The position numbers were made by a program, and so were the translations under genes. A model generated the notes under the pieces. That model saw only the letters and a program-made list of their open reading frames with translations, ran no database searches and was not told where the DNA came from. Source: Podaxis mareebaensis (Eukaryota; Basidiomycota; Agaricomycetes; Agaricales; Agaricaceae). From it: a DNA stretch of 64,000 nucleotides. Shown one piece after another: positions 12,001 to 23,401 of this stretch (position 1 is its first letter; the number at the start of each line of letters is the position of its first letter). Location of the stretch: the NCBI GenBank assembly GCA_018524725.1, contig JAEUWP010000480.1:1-64000 (forward strand), read 5' to 3'.

Positions 12001-15000
12001 GACAGGTTGTTTGTCAAATCCTCCTGATGTTTGATCAACCTACCAGCTATATCGTCCGTTTCGCTGATGAAAATTATGATACCGAAAATTACAAGATGTC
12101 TCTCGTCGACTTAGCTCGAGTTTTTGGCACCAACGTGGAATATGGGTTAGCATTTGATCACCTCATCCTACCGGGTAATCTCTTCACCATCCCTGTGATT
12201 TTCATGCTGACTCTATGTCAGGAATTGAGCATGTGCTCGAAGGCTTGGACATCAACGCTGGACTCGACAACGCTGGGTTTACCCTGCACAAGGTTCTCTC
12301 GAAGCTCATCATCAAAAATTTGTTCGCCGAGCTCAAACTCACGGATATTTCCGCCTGGAATCCTTTCAACTCGCCATTCTCTCTTGAGCTTACGGCCTTA
12401 CGGATCATCGTCGAGGATGCGTATTCTCCAGCTGATCGAAAGGTATGGCTTTTTTTCTTCCTATCGACAGGTTGTCTGATGGCCTTTAGATCCTCGGGAG
12501 ACTTATTGGCGTTGCTCACACTTCCGGTGACACAGACATAAATCTCCCAATTCAGTTCACCGTCCAATATACCCCACAACAATTCCTTCTGTACGAGTTG
12601 GCCCTTCTTCCTGGAATACAGGACTCGCTTTCCATTGGTCGCATCCTAGACGTGGTCGGCCTTTCCTCCGCTTTCGATTTGTCACAGACATTCCCTGGAC
12701 TATCCGACCTCTCCAACTCCCTCAGTATATCTCATGTCATTGCTGGCTGGACCTCAGACCCGAAGCCCGATAACCTCCAACTCATGATCTCTCTGGACAA
12801 ATGGGTGCTCGCTGAGGACGTCTTTGAAGTCTCCCAGATCGCGATTGACATTGAAGCCAAGAACCTCACAACGACTGATTCTAGAGTCTTCGCGCTCAAT
12901 GGATGGGGTCTTGTCAATATTGCAAATATTGATGTCGAGGTCTTCTTTGCATATAACCATTCAAGTGATGCCAACGTTCCAGATCAGATTTACTTCCAAG
13001 TCGGAACTCAGCAACGAGCTATCCCGTTGGGGTCCATCATACTTCATCTTTTGGGAGACGGGGCTTCAATTCTTCCGGACGCGTTGTCGTCGATCTTGGA
13101 GGAGACGGTCATGGATAATTTTATTGTCAAGGCGGACAACGTTGGTGGAAAGTGGTCAGTTTCGAAGATCCAGCTATCGATGAGCATCAAGGGCAAGATC
13201 GACGTGTTTGGTATGCTTTCGCCCTTGATCTGGTGTTTGGTGATTGCCGACATGTGTTATAGAAGGTATCGAGATTGCGGAGCCTAACTTAGTCGTCAGT
13301 ATCGACAATCCTTTTGATAAGGTTTGTTCACTTGCATCAGCGAAGCGATCAACACTGATCATCTGCGCGCAGGCGACCAGGGGACTTTACGTCGGCATCA
13401 GCGCCCAGATCGAGATAGCGGATGTCATATGTCAAACTCAATTTACCATCGCTTCGGCCCAGAACAGCGTTATTTCGATGGTCTTTGACGCCGGACAACA
13501 GCCGCTGACGACAGAGGTCATATTAACCCAATTCCTCCCTGGTGAGTAATCTTCTGCGCGAAGTTAAGGTGAATTATACTCAACCGTCTCAGGTGCTGAC
13601 TTCGTTAGCTTGCCTTCGAGCGTCTCGTTCTTAGCTGGAATTGGCATTCAACGCGCGTCGCTCACCCTCGAGATCAATCAGGGCAAATTTTCCATGTCAG
13701 AGATTACCATTTGCGCTGGCTCGACGTCCAAGCTCGAGCTGTGGAAAGAGCTATCTCTTGAACAGATCACGCTCTTTGTCTCTCACTCCAAGTATCGTGG
13801 CAACAAGGTCGAATTCGACGCGATGTTGACGCTCAGCAAGGATCTCGACTTCCTCACTTTCACCCTCGCCTACGACGGACCTTCGGCTACTCCTTCAGGA
13901 CCTTCGACGGATCCCGGAGGTGTCGTCTCTGCTGAGACTCCACCAGGCGCTGTGTGGTCTGCCATGGCAACCTACGAGGGGGAACTCTCTGTTCTTGACA
14001 CGCTCTCGCATATGTCTGGCCTTGAGCTACGAGATATTCTTGATCAAGTCGACCTTCCCGCACTAAAGGACTTCCTGGACATCTACATCACGAAACTTCA
14101 GATAGCGTTCACCCATAAATCTGACAAGTCTTCCTTCTCCTTTGATGCCGATCTCGAGTGGCTTTGCTTCTCTCACCTCCGCTTTGCCTGCTCCAAGACG
14201 GATGTGTGGGCCTACTCATTCGGCTTCGCCATTGGATCCTCCCAGGAGAACCTCATCGAAGACATCCCTGTTCTCGGCCCCATCATTGGTGCCCAAGTCG
14301 CGCTTGAGCATATGTCCGTTGTCGTATACAACTACGATCTCGACGCTGGTGCCCTGGACCCCTTGCTCAATATCCCGAAGACCAGCGGCGGGGGCAATAT
14401 CTCGCTCGCCATCGCATGTCGCCTTGTCTTCAAGGACGTGATGGAAGATTTCACAAAAGTCATTGGTGTGTCCAGCATGGATATTGTTGGTATTGTTAGC
14501 AGCTCGATGGTATCACTCTCTGCTTCTATTGGACAACCTATTACTCTTTTCGATGGCTGTATGTCGTTGTCCGGTGCCATAAAGATCGAGTGTAAGAAGG
14601 AAAACAATATGCTCCCCATGCTGGGAGTTCAGGGTGCGTTTGCTTGTGATATTGTGGTATATCTGAGTCTGACTTACGCAATAAGGTACTGCAACATTGG
14701 ACTTCGGCGAGCTTATTTCCTCGAATGTTATCACTATCTCACTATGGCTGCTCGTCAACACCGCTGATGCCGGTCTGGGTTTCGAGTTCAAGCTTGATCA
14801 CTGGAAGGGCGTTTTTGGTTTCGACGGTCTCAGCTTTGATGATGTAGTCTTCGCTGCAACCTTCCCACCCCAACAATTCCCCATTCCATCGTCCTTTACT
14901 ATCAAGGGCTCGGTGTCGCTGAATATTGCTAAGGAGGGCATCAAAGGAAGGCGAGTTTTTTTTTATATATCTAGTCCTTCGTAGTTTCAGCTGATCCGAA

Positions 15001-18000
15001 ATGCAGTGTCAACCTGCACGTCGTGGAGCAAAACCTGATGAATTCGTACGCTACTGGAAGCATCGAGTACGCCCAAAGCTTTTCCAAAGCATTCATTGAA
15101 TGCTAATCGTCCTTCAGGGGCCTCACGTTGAACAACATCATCCAAATCTTCGCACAAGTTCCACCTGCTCCAGAATACCTCGATGCCGGCTTCGGACCGC
15201 TTAAGTTCGCGATCGTACCGAAAGATACCGTCGATGAAAGTGGCCAGCAATTGAAACAACAATTCATGATGGAAGGTTCTTTCAAGTTGCCTTTCATCCA
15301 CTTTGAAGCCGCTATCAAGATCGACATTACGCCCAGCAAGGTGACGATCGACGGACACTTGAGCCGAATTGTCATTCTCGACGAAAAGCTATTCAGCATC
15401 TTACCTTCTCCAGAAGAACAACCTCCGCCACCACCTGACGCTGGAGCATCGATCCATGTTCATATCAACGACGAAGAGAGCCCGTTCTACGCGCAAGCCT
15501 CAGGAAAACTCACCTTCCTCTCGCTCGAGAAGGACTTGAACTTTGAAATCTCTCAGAAGGGTCTGGAGTTCCTGCTCTCACAAGATGTTTGGGTCAATAA
15601 GGGTAGTTTGAGCGGCTCCATTGACGACACTCACCTCGAAATCGCTGCGTCCTATGAGTTTTCCCTCGACCTTGTCAAGCCTGACTTCACCATTGGAGAC
15701 TTCCATTTCGAGACCACTCGCATCATTGCCTTCGGGGCAGCGCTCTCTCTCAATATCATTTGGGAGAACATCAAGTGGGAGTTGACGATTTCGGGATCGT
15801 TTGAGGCCTTCACGCTCAAGATCCAGAAGTCCTTCACTATCGGAGCAGACCTCATGGACCTGAAAGCCATTGGCGACCAGATTGCCAAGTGGATCGTCGA
15901 GACTCTGGCTCAAGACTTCCTCAATGGTTTGAAGGCCATATTATCATCACTCAAGGAAGTCATCAGAATACTCAAGGAGGCCGGCCTTGTAATGACCGAG
16001 ATCCTAAAATTCCTCATCCACGAACTCGGGGTTGCCTTTGAGGTAGCCGCACAAGCCGTCAAGGAGTTCTTCGGAGTCGCCTGGGATACCATCGTCGATA
16101 TTCTTGACGATCTTGGTTATGTCGCCCAAGAGATTGTTGACGGATTGATGAGAATCGGGGTTGCAGCAATCGAAATCGCCACGTACGTCGAGTCACTATT
16201 TGATTCAAGCCTTTGTTTATGTGGACCCTTTTTACAGTGCTATCGTCAAGAAGTGGGGAGAAGCCGTCAGAGACCTCTGCACAACACTTCTGAAAGAAGC
16301 GGGCGCGATCGCATCCGAAGTCGTTGAGTATGTTGCCTACGTTCTCTACGTTCTCGTTTTTCGCGGTCTTGTGAACTTATGTGTCAAAGGTTCTTCCGCA
16401 ACTTCTTGCACGACCCTGGCCAAGCCATTGTTGATCTCCTGGTTTCCTGGGGACGCAGTATCTTCTCGATCTTTTCCTCTGTCGTCGATGTTCTTGTAGC
16501 TCCATTCAAGGCCGTGCTTGAGTATGACACCACCCCTTTTCTCGCCTCTTTAATCCCTAATCACTCATCCATCTAGTTGGATATTCGGTTCACGACCCAA
16601 GAAAACGCGTGAACAAGTGCAAGAAGAGCTCCTGCTAACTCTGATGGTCCGGATGAATGATCTACTTGACAAGGTGAGATCAGCCATATCTTCAGGAACT
16701 GGTGTTAACGCTGTCATATAGCCTGTTGACATCCAAACTGAAGATGACTTGGAGATTATCATGCGACGATGCTCTGTGCAACGATTCCAGAAGAACTTCA
16801 ACTACTCATTCAACGGCGCCACGACGAGCCCTCCTACCTCGCAGAATCCACAAGCGATAACTGCAACAGAGAACAAGTGCTCGTACACTGACGGTCAGGT
16901 TTCACACATTGATGAATACCGTGATCGTATTTTGAGGTAGGCCATGTTCGTGGATTTCAAAGACGACCATTTAACACCTTGATAAGTGGACTCCAGCTGC
17001 AAACTTGGATGAAGGGTAACGTCTCTTCTAGAAATTTGAAGCTCGTAGCTGACAGCATCTTTAGATGCCGCTACTGCTGACCTGAATGACGAGTTGCAAC
17101 TCCTCATTGGAGTCATCCCGTCAAACTTCTGGCAAGTCTCGGCTCTCAAGAGGACATATTATCCAGCCGACCCAGAGCAAAACCCGGTCGAGCTCAACGG
17201 CATAATCATCTTCGTCAACGGCGCGCTCTCAATTGATGGCCACGATGTCACCAATACCCTGAGCTACTACGTCGGAGTAAGTAGTTCTGATTACGTAACA
17301 TAACCGCCCTCATTGTTGGCATGCCAGGTCTACTACGAAGTCCCGCCACCCGCGCAACTTGCAAGGAAGTCTCTTCAACAAGACGCTTTCAGTCGCGTTC
17401 CAAACGCCAATGTAAGGTCTCACTTGATACATAGGTATCCACACGCCTGAACAATCCTCTCTAGCCGCCGCCAGTAACAGACGAGACGAGCCTCACAAGC
17501 GCGCTTACAATCAATGCTACGAAAGAATTCCAGGACGAGTTCAACTTCGACTACAAGCAACGTCCTCCTGACTCTCAAGACCCATCACTCTTCTACAAGC
17601 CTTTCAATGCGCTATCCTACTTTGAGGACAAGAAGACGGAGGATGTCGAACCATATCTCACCACGAAAATCCTCAGGTCCGGCTGCACCAACTGTTCTCC
17701 TATTCATTGTCTCACGGTCTATATGCAGCATGGCTCCTCTGCCCGAATGGGTGCAAGGTCGGCTTTCTTATCTCCCTGCAGAACACAGAAATGGGAAGCT
17801 GACTCAACGTTCCAGAAAAAGCACTGGCTGATATGGTATCCGATTATGGTCAGATCGTCTCCGGAGAACAGAATGATAACTGGAGAAGTTTCAAAATTGA
17901 TCGTACCTACAGTCGTCAAGGAGAATCTTTCAACGCTGTCAACTGCAAGGGAATAGTCTTCTATTATACTGCTACGAAGACCACTGATCAATCAGTCACT

Positions 18001-18897
18001 GTGTCAATCGCCTATGTCTTCTTCCTCGGCGTAGGTTCTACCCCTTACTCAATGAAAACCATCACTGACCTTTGCAAACAGACCTACTATGAAACCCTCA
18101 ACCATGCTGCTCTCGTTCGTAAAGACTTGATCAGTGACTTGTGCGATAACTTGGTCAAAGACATGAACAACGTGGGTCAACACAACCGATAACCACATTC
18201 CGTGCTGAACAAGGATATCATATTGTCCACAGCCCGAATCCATGCCAACCATACCAGACATGACAAGACTTACAGTCCTCCTCGGTCGTTATGGCCGCGA
18301 CCAGTTCTACAACAAGTATGGTTATGAACTTATGGGTGAGGCCACGAGTCCCGATAAGCTTGTTGCCGGTACACCGCTCTGCACTATCGAGCAAACCGGC
18401 GAATTCGAAAACTGGGATGACCAAAAGATATGGAACTGGATCGATGCCATTCTTTCCGCGTATGTTGAACTTACATGAACGCTCCTTCCGCAAATTGATA
18501 ATCTTATTTTGAAGGAATGAATTCCCTCCCGCGCAGAATAGTAAATTCCCGCTCATTAAGACGTGACTCATTTGCTTAAAGCTTCCTACTTCTAGATCCT
18601 TCTATCCGCCAGGATATGTTTGACACCGTCAAGTACAAGCTCTCCGGCGCGAATGACGCTGGTTTGAACGCATGGAATGTCGATGACTACGACATGAGCT
18701 ACGACTACGACGGATCGACGAAGAACACGAAGGTTGTCGGCATGTTCATTCATACGAATGGAACTTTGACAACAGGAAATGATACCGTCAAAATCAGCTT
18801 TGTTCACTTCTCCGGAGTAAGTGCCCTCAGTCATCAAGTTTTTCCAATTGATTAAGACGGCCCATAGGTCCTTTATGTTGAGGATAACCCCTGGTAG
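9048..18897 (+). CDS. Gene C: giant metallo-beta-lactamase-fold protein with beta-rich region, amphipathic helices and three C-terminal modules
   Basis: About 35 exons, roughly 2,630 residues, stop at 18895-18897. (1) Residues to about 430: ComEC-type metallo-beta-lactamase fold with MLIDGGP, LTHDDVDH (about 9429), LLLGDA and VMHHGS (about 10498), followed by DEHPNPH. The metal ligands look intact. (2) About 480-1950: long beta-rich region with repeated LxLxIxxG-like strands, no named domain. (3) About 1950-2070: amphipathic helices rich in hydrophobic residues and Lys/Glu. (4) About 2070-2633: three modules shared with A and B, starting WIFGSRPKK and ending NPW. No signal peptide is seen. 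The N-terminus is uncertain. An alternative start is 9023 without the first intron, and the AGTGD motif typical of this fold is present in the DNA (9181-9198) but in another frame. At 9834-9891 either a 58-nt intron or a frame break must be assumed. One GC-AG intron lies at 14951-15006. Substrate and role are unknown. Confidence 0.75.
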
Positions 18898-21060
18898 ACA
18901 GCGCCGAGGTCGTACATCTCGTAACAAATTCAATTGTAGCCGTATTGTATGTCTGAATATACTTCTTTTTGTCTCGCAGAGTATCATGATGTGTTACGAC
19001 TCGGATAGCAATAGTATTCCTAACCGGTTCGAATTGCAAATAACCGAAGGCACCGGGTACTAGGCGGCTGGATGATATGTTGAAAGAAAATGAGGAAACC
19101 ATTTTATTATAAATTGCAAGGTGCCAGTCACTTCGGGGTCTCAGAAAGGTTTCTTGAGCTGTGAATCCAACCGCTGCGTCATTCGCAGCACCTGGGTAGT
19201 CTCGCTCAAGTCAAACACACCCATGGTATGCATTGAAAAGTATAAACTAGATCGGTCACATCAACCAATGCCCATAAGATATACAAGTACCGTCATCGGT
19301 CTGGACCCGTTTTCGGTCAAACTCCCCTTGAGATCGTGATTTACGTCCTTCTGCAAAGCTCTCCTATACCTCTTTTATGCCGGATATCTTGATATCTTCT
19401 GAACTTCTTTCACAAACTTTATGACGAATTGCCTACTGAAGAGCGATACATGGCAATCTCACCTGTTTGGAATTGCTTCTGTAGGGTAAGGCGTGCTGCT
19501 GATGGCAAGTATAGAGGCGTGGGATGGCCAATGAAGACTCGTGGTATGGACCAATGGTTTATAACCACGACCTTTGTTTAGCATAGAGTTACCCCATGGG
19601 GCGACGAAACTATGGCGAGCGGAATGGTTAGAGGGCTCAGATTGCAAATTATCATAGGGTCAATTGGCCGCATCTACATCCGGGTCCATGGTTGTCCGTT
19701 GACCACAGAAAACACAATGAACCTTGCATCGGACGGATTGTGCCATTCCCAAAATTGCTTAGTTTCGTCATAGCCCATGAAGAAAATTCGAGACAATGGG
19801 TCTATCCGGAGACATGATTAACAAAATACCAATTCTGAGTGACTGAAGTGCTTACCTGGATAAAGTACGTATCGGAGAGATATTCGGTGACAACGCGAGC
19901 TCAGAGCTACACAAACGAGCTACTGAGTTGGATCGAGTGTCCGCAATCGAAAAAAACGCTACTCAGATCGCTGAACAATCTAGTACGATGGAGTATTGTT
20001 GCGAGCGTTGGGCCGCGCTAGAGGACTCCCCTCCAGCAACTGTAAATCAGGAATCGATGGATGACATTTTCACCTGATGAAAGTGGAAGACAATAAGCTC
20101 CAGTAAAATTTCAGACCTCCCTCAGAAATCCGTGCAGTCAGGCTTGCACCGATATGTTCATATTGCCTCTCCTCGAGGATCCGTCCGCGAATTTTGGTAG
20201 CATGTCTGGTTTTAGAGAAAATTATTTCCCCTCCCAGATCGTAAACGAAAGCGTTTCATTGGGTGGAAGTGAACAGTATTTTGGCCACAGCAAAATGCGA
20301 CAGCGATGCACGCCAGACTCCAGTGATGTGCAAGCCAGATGACCCGATAGCTCCGCAAATTTGCGGTAACTTTGCCAGGCAAACCAAACGTTGCCACGTG
20401 ACGCGCGTTTTGCCGTCTCCCGCGACCCTCCCTCAGACTCTCCTGAGATGTGCATTGTATAATACTTCTTGATTGACATCGTCAATTCCCGCAGTCATGG
20501 CAAAACCAACAACCTGTTGGCTAAGACAATTGGCTAATGCAATTTGGTAGCCAAATTGCGTTGGTCCACCCGGTCTAGCCGTTGGCTGCTCAAGCGCTCA
20601 TCACTGGCGCCGAGGGTGTTCGGGGTGGACCAAAAACGAAAAGAAAAGTTCGGAACCGAAGAGAACCGAACAAGTCAGGGTTTGATTCGGTGAGATAGCG
20701 GCCTGGCACTCGGAGTGTTACACAACCGTCGCCGGCCTCCGCCAATCCTTCGGCTAGCACATCGGTGGTCAGGTCGGGGTTGGTTTCGGGCGCATCAGGT
20801 CCCGCCCTCAGGGTCTACCAATGTGCGCTTGGCCTGTTGGATATTGAGTTGAAAACAGATAGTCTACACGTCTACTGACATGTATTCCAATATCTGAATA
20901 CACCAATGCTTGGAGGGGCCATTTTTCCGAGCTCTAAACCCTGAATATTCTGCGGAGTTCTCTTGTGCGTGTTCGGCCTCCCTATGGTGGGCTGATTTGA
21001 GGAATATTCGAGGTCGGCCTTTGGCCACTCAAGCAGCTGAGGGACTGTCAGTGTAGGCAT
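18898..21060. other. Gene-less stretch with a perfect palindrome
   Basis: No spliced gene can be supported here; frames on both strands are short and lack codon structure. The part from 20560 to 20880 is G+C-richer and contains repeated GAACCG-like words. A palindrome lies at 20539-20559. This may hold transposon debris. Confidence 0.4.
20539..20559. repeat. Perfect 9+3+9 palindrome
   Basis: GCAATTTGG and its exact reverse complement flank the spacer TAG. Nearby copies of TTGGCTAA (about 20516-20537) suggest the end of a small inverted-repeat element, but I found no partner end. Confidence 0.5.
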
Positions 21061-21070
21061 AGATATAAAA
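21061..21070 (+). promoter_or_regulatory. TATA box before the 21.1 kb gene relic
   Basis: GATATAAAAC lies about 75 bases before the ATG at 21139, a normal distance for a fungal core promoter. Confidence 0.45.
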
Positions 21071-21138
21071 CCATCCCTCGCTTCCTTGTTCTACCATTCA
21101 TGATTCCAGCTCCCCACGTTCCTTAGAGAATTATCACA

Positions 21139-21705
21139 ATGCAAGGTACAAGCACCACCGGTATGTAGTATGTATGGCACCGTATAGGACCATACTGACT
21201 TGTGACTGTAGATGAAGTTATTATCATTGATGACGATCCACTGCCTTTCCCAGAAGGCTTCACTCGATACCAAGTCACTCCACGGCTCAGTGTCGAGACT
21301 GTTGTTCACATAAATACTGCTCCGGAATACTGGCCAGTCCCAACCGCAGTTCTGGGAAAGGTTGCTTATATCCTGGATCCGCGTGAAAACCCTCCCGCCA
21401 CTGCATCAAGACTGGGATAAAGCGAGTGGATGCTTTCATCAAACAGGAGGTACATTTAATTTCCGTGGTCGTTAGGTTGAATTTTCTGACACTCGGAGTA
21501 CATTAAGTGTCAAGACTCATGGACTGGCACGACGGGGAGTTGGAAGGATTCAGTCATTGTTCCTCTCCTGGGTGATGTTGAATGTCGACGTTCGACACTC
21601 TACTGCAATGGGTGTTTGATCTGCAACTCAGCTGAGCCCGGATTCCTCAGCTCATTTGTACGCTGGGATGCCGATAACCAGACCCATAAGGATTTACCCA
21701 CTTGA
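21139..21705 (+). pseudogene. Broken gene of a Cys-rich fungal protein family
   Basis: Exon 1 is 21139-21160, exon 2 21212-21449 and exon 3 from 21499. The N-terminus is acidic (VIIIDDDPLPFPEG). The text then continues as RVDAFIKQE, QDSWTGTTGSW, VECRRSTLYCNGCLIC and SSFVRWDADNQTH. These resemble a family of unnamed basidiomycete proteins with a FIK..QDSW segment and a C.G...C cluster, recognised from memory only. Two lesions are visible. The frame shifts by one base within exon 2 (about 21395-21410). An in-frame TGA at 21703-21705 follows DLPT, after which the same frame stays open (LPMETREREASS) to about 21760. An alternative is a short real protein of 76 residues ending at 21420. Confidence 0.45.
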
Positions 21706-22559
21706 CTGCCTATGGAAACTCGTGAACGTGAAGCATCATCGGTTGTAGCACAAACGGAAGGTCAGTGTCCTTCTTCTATCTTTTTGGGATGTACCTGATG
21801 GGACGCATGCTAGATGAACGCTCGCTGGCTGACAGTTTTTCGGGATCCTCTTCCCAGATGATGACACCCAATGCGGCGCCCGTTCCAACCCAACCAGTCA
21901 AAATTGAACCTATCATGCATCCGGTTGATGGTGATCCCACGTTGCTTATTTCTGACCCATATCCCTCTCATTGGGCCCAGTGGTACTAATATATTATGAC
22001 TATGCCTTCGTTACCCACTCGAAAATACTGCTTGAATTTTGAGACCTCCTCGCTCAGTAGTACGCTCCTTATTCTCACGTAATATATATTTATTATTTAT
22101 ATATGACTTCAGCAATTAGCGAGGAATTACAGGAAGGGGTGGCTCGCGAACATGAGGTGTCCGGGGATATTCGGCTTATACAGTTATTCAGGGGATGGCG
22201 CGGGAAAGCGGCGGGTCCAGCGCCAGTGCTGACCGACTGCTGGAGCAACAACGGACACCGCCCGTTATCAGCCGTCATATCTCCTGCGCTTGTTCGGATC
22301 CCCTTCGCTTCCGAACTTTTCTTTTCGATTCTGGTATATACCCGAGGGTGTTACTTATCGAAATAACGTAATAGAATCACTTCTATTGCTACAGTGGAGC
22401 AGAATAATCTAGGAATAAGGAATGGAAAAGGACGTCAAGTAGAGCTTATGGATACTATGGCCCCATAACCCTGCCACCCGTGGCGGGACATTGGGGGCCG
22501 GGTAATATGATACCAAGAAAAAGTAGAGAAAAGAAGTTCAAGCTCACAACTGGGTGCCT
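21706..22559. other. Intergenic, partly A+T-rich
   Basis: A frame at 21765-21989 encodes a Pro/Met-rich stretch (QMMTPNAAPVPTQPVKIEP) that may be a last exon of the relic at 21.1 kb, but I could not join it in frame. The A+T-rich TATATATTTATTATTTATATA lies near 22082-22103. The remainder shows no coding pattern. Confidence 0.35.
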
Positions 22560-23357
22560 TCAGTATATGTCCAAACTCCATCTGTTGCTCCGTTTTCTAC
22601 GACCACTACCACTACTATTCGATTTGCTCAGCTTATTCTTACTGCTACTTGTGCTGGGCGTTGGCGAAAGAATTCGCTTGTACCATGGTTGCGTCTGTGA
22701 TGGCGACTTAGGTTGTTGCGGATACTGTGAGTTTGGCGGTAAGAAAATTGGATGGCGAAACTCGACGAAACATACCACGATTTGGTAAGACACACCCTTG
22801 GGTGGCACAAGAACGTAGCCTCCGGCCCCGCCATTGATCGGCACAAGCGTGGGCTGGCTGAACGGAGATCGGTCGTATCGGGGAGTGTAAGGTTGTGACG
22901 AAGACGGCGGATTAGGGGTGGAAGAAGCAGAAGGATATGCGTATTGTTGGTATTGCGGTCGACCGTATCTATACGAATATGGGTATGGGTATTGGTTGGC
23001 AGGCGATGCAGCATACGGGTACGATGTGGGCGATGCATAAGCCGGGGACGGTGGCGAAGAAGATGATCGTGAGTGTTTCCTCGAATTCTGACTGCGATCC
23101 TGCGAGCCATGATGTGAGTTGCGTCGGTGACTCCGATGCCTGTCGTCCCGGTGTCGGTAGTGCGAGGAAGAATGGCCATGATCAGAGTCTGAATCAAAGC
23201 CCCGCACTAGTGCTGGACCCGGTGACCCTAAAGCTTCGGAAGGTAGGAAAGGGTTCGCGGGTGCATGGTGGCTCGTCTCGTCAACCCAGCGGGTGATAGC
23301 ATGTTGCTTCGCCATGTATCGCTCGTATGCCTCAGGAGAGTAGTCGTACTCTGTCAT
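22560..23357 (-). CDS. Gene E: Ser/Tyr/Pro-rich protein with conserved MTEYDYSP N-terminus
   Basis: Two exons (22776-23357 and 22560-22724) joined over a 51-nt intron with a GTATGT donor; 248 residues. The N-terminus MTEYDYSPEAYERYMAKQ, then WVDETSHHAP, is nearly the same as that of the gene at 45971-46759, and I recall it in many unnamed basidiomycete proteins. The middle is low complexity: an RS/His-rich stretch, then Tyr/Pro/Gln. A conserved block follows (QPTLVPINGGAGGYVLVPPKG), and the C-terminus is basic (GRRKRSNRW). It looks disordered and possibly nuclear. The start is preferred over an upstream in-frame ATG at 23510 because of the paralogue and a TATA-like CTTATAAG at 23394-23401. 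Function unknown. Confidence 0.75.
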   Translation of the reverse strand: MTEYDYSPEAYERYMAKQHAITRWVDETSHHAPANPFLPSEALGSPGPALVRGFDSDSDHGHSSSHYRHRDDRHRSHRRNSHHGSQDRSQNSRKHSRSSSSPPSPAYASPTSYPYAASPANQYPYPYSYRYGRPQYQQYAYPSASSTPNPPSSSQPYTPRYDRSPFSQPTLVPINGGAGGYVLVPPKGVSYQIVVCFVEFRHPIFLPPNSQYPQQPKSPSQTQPWYKRILSPTPSTSSSKNKLSKSNSSGSGRRKRSNRWSLDIY

Positions 23358-23401
23358 GATAGAATGTCGGAGGGAGGAAGAGAGTCCAAGATGCTTATAA
23401 G

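Noticed and set aside
22628..23197. 189-codon minus-strand frame inside gene E
   Set aside because: It is an alternative frame of the low-complexity Tyr/Pro/Ser region; gene E is supported by its paralogue G.
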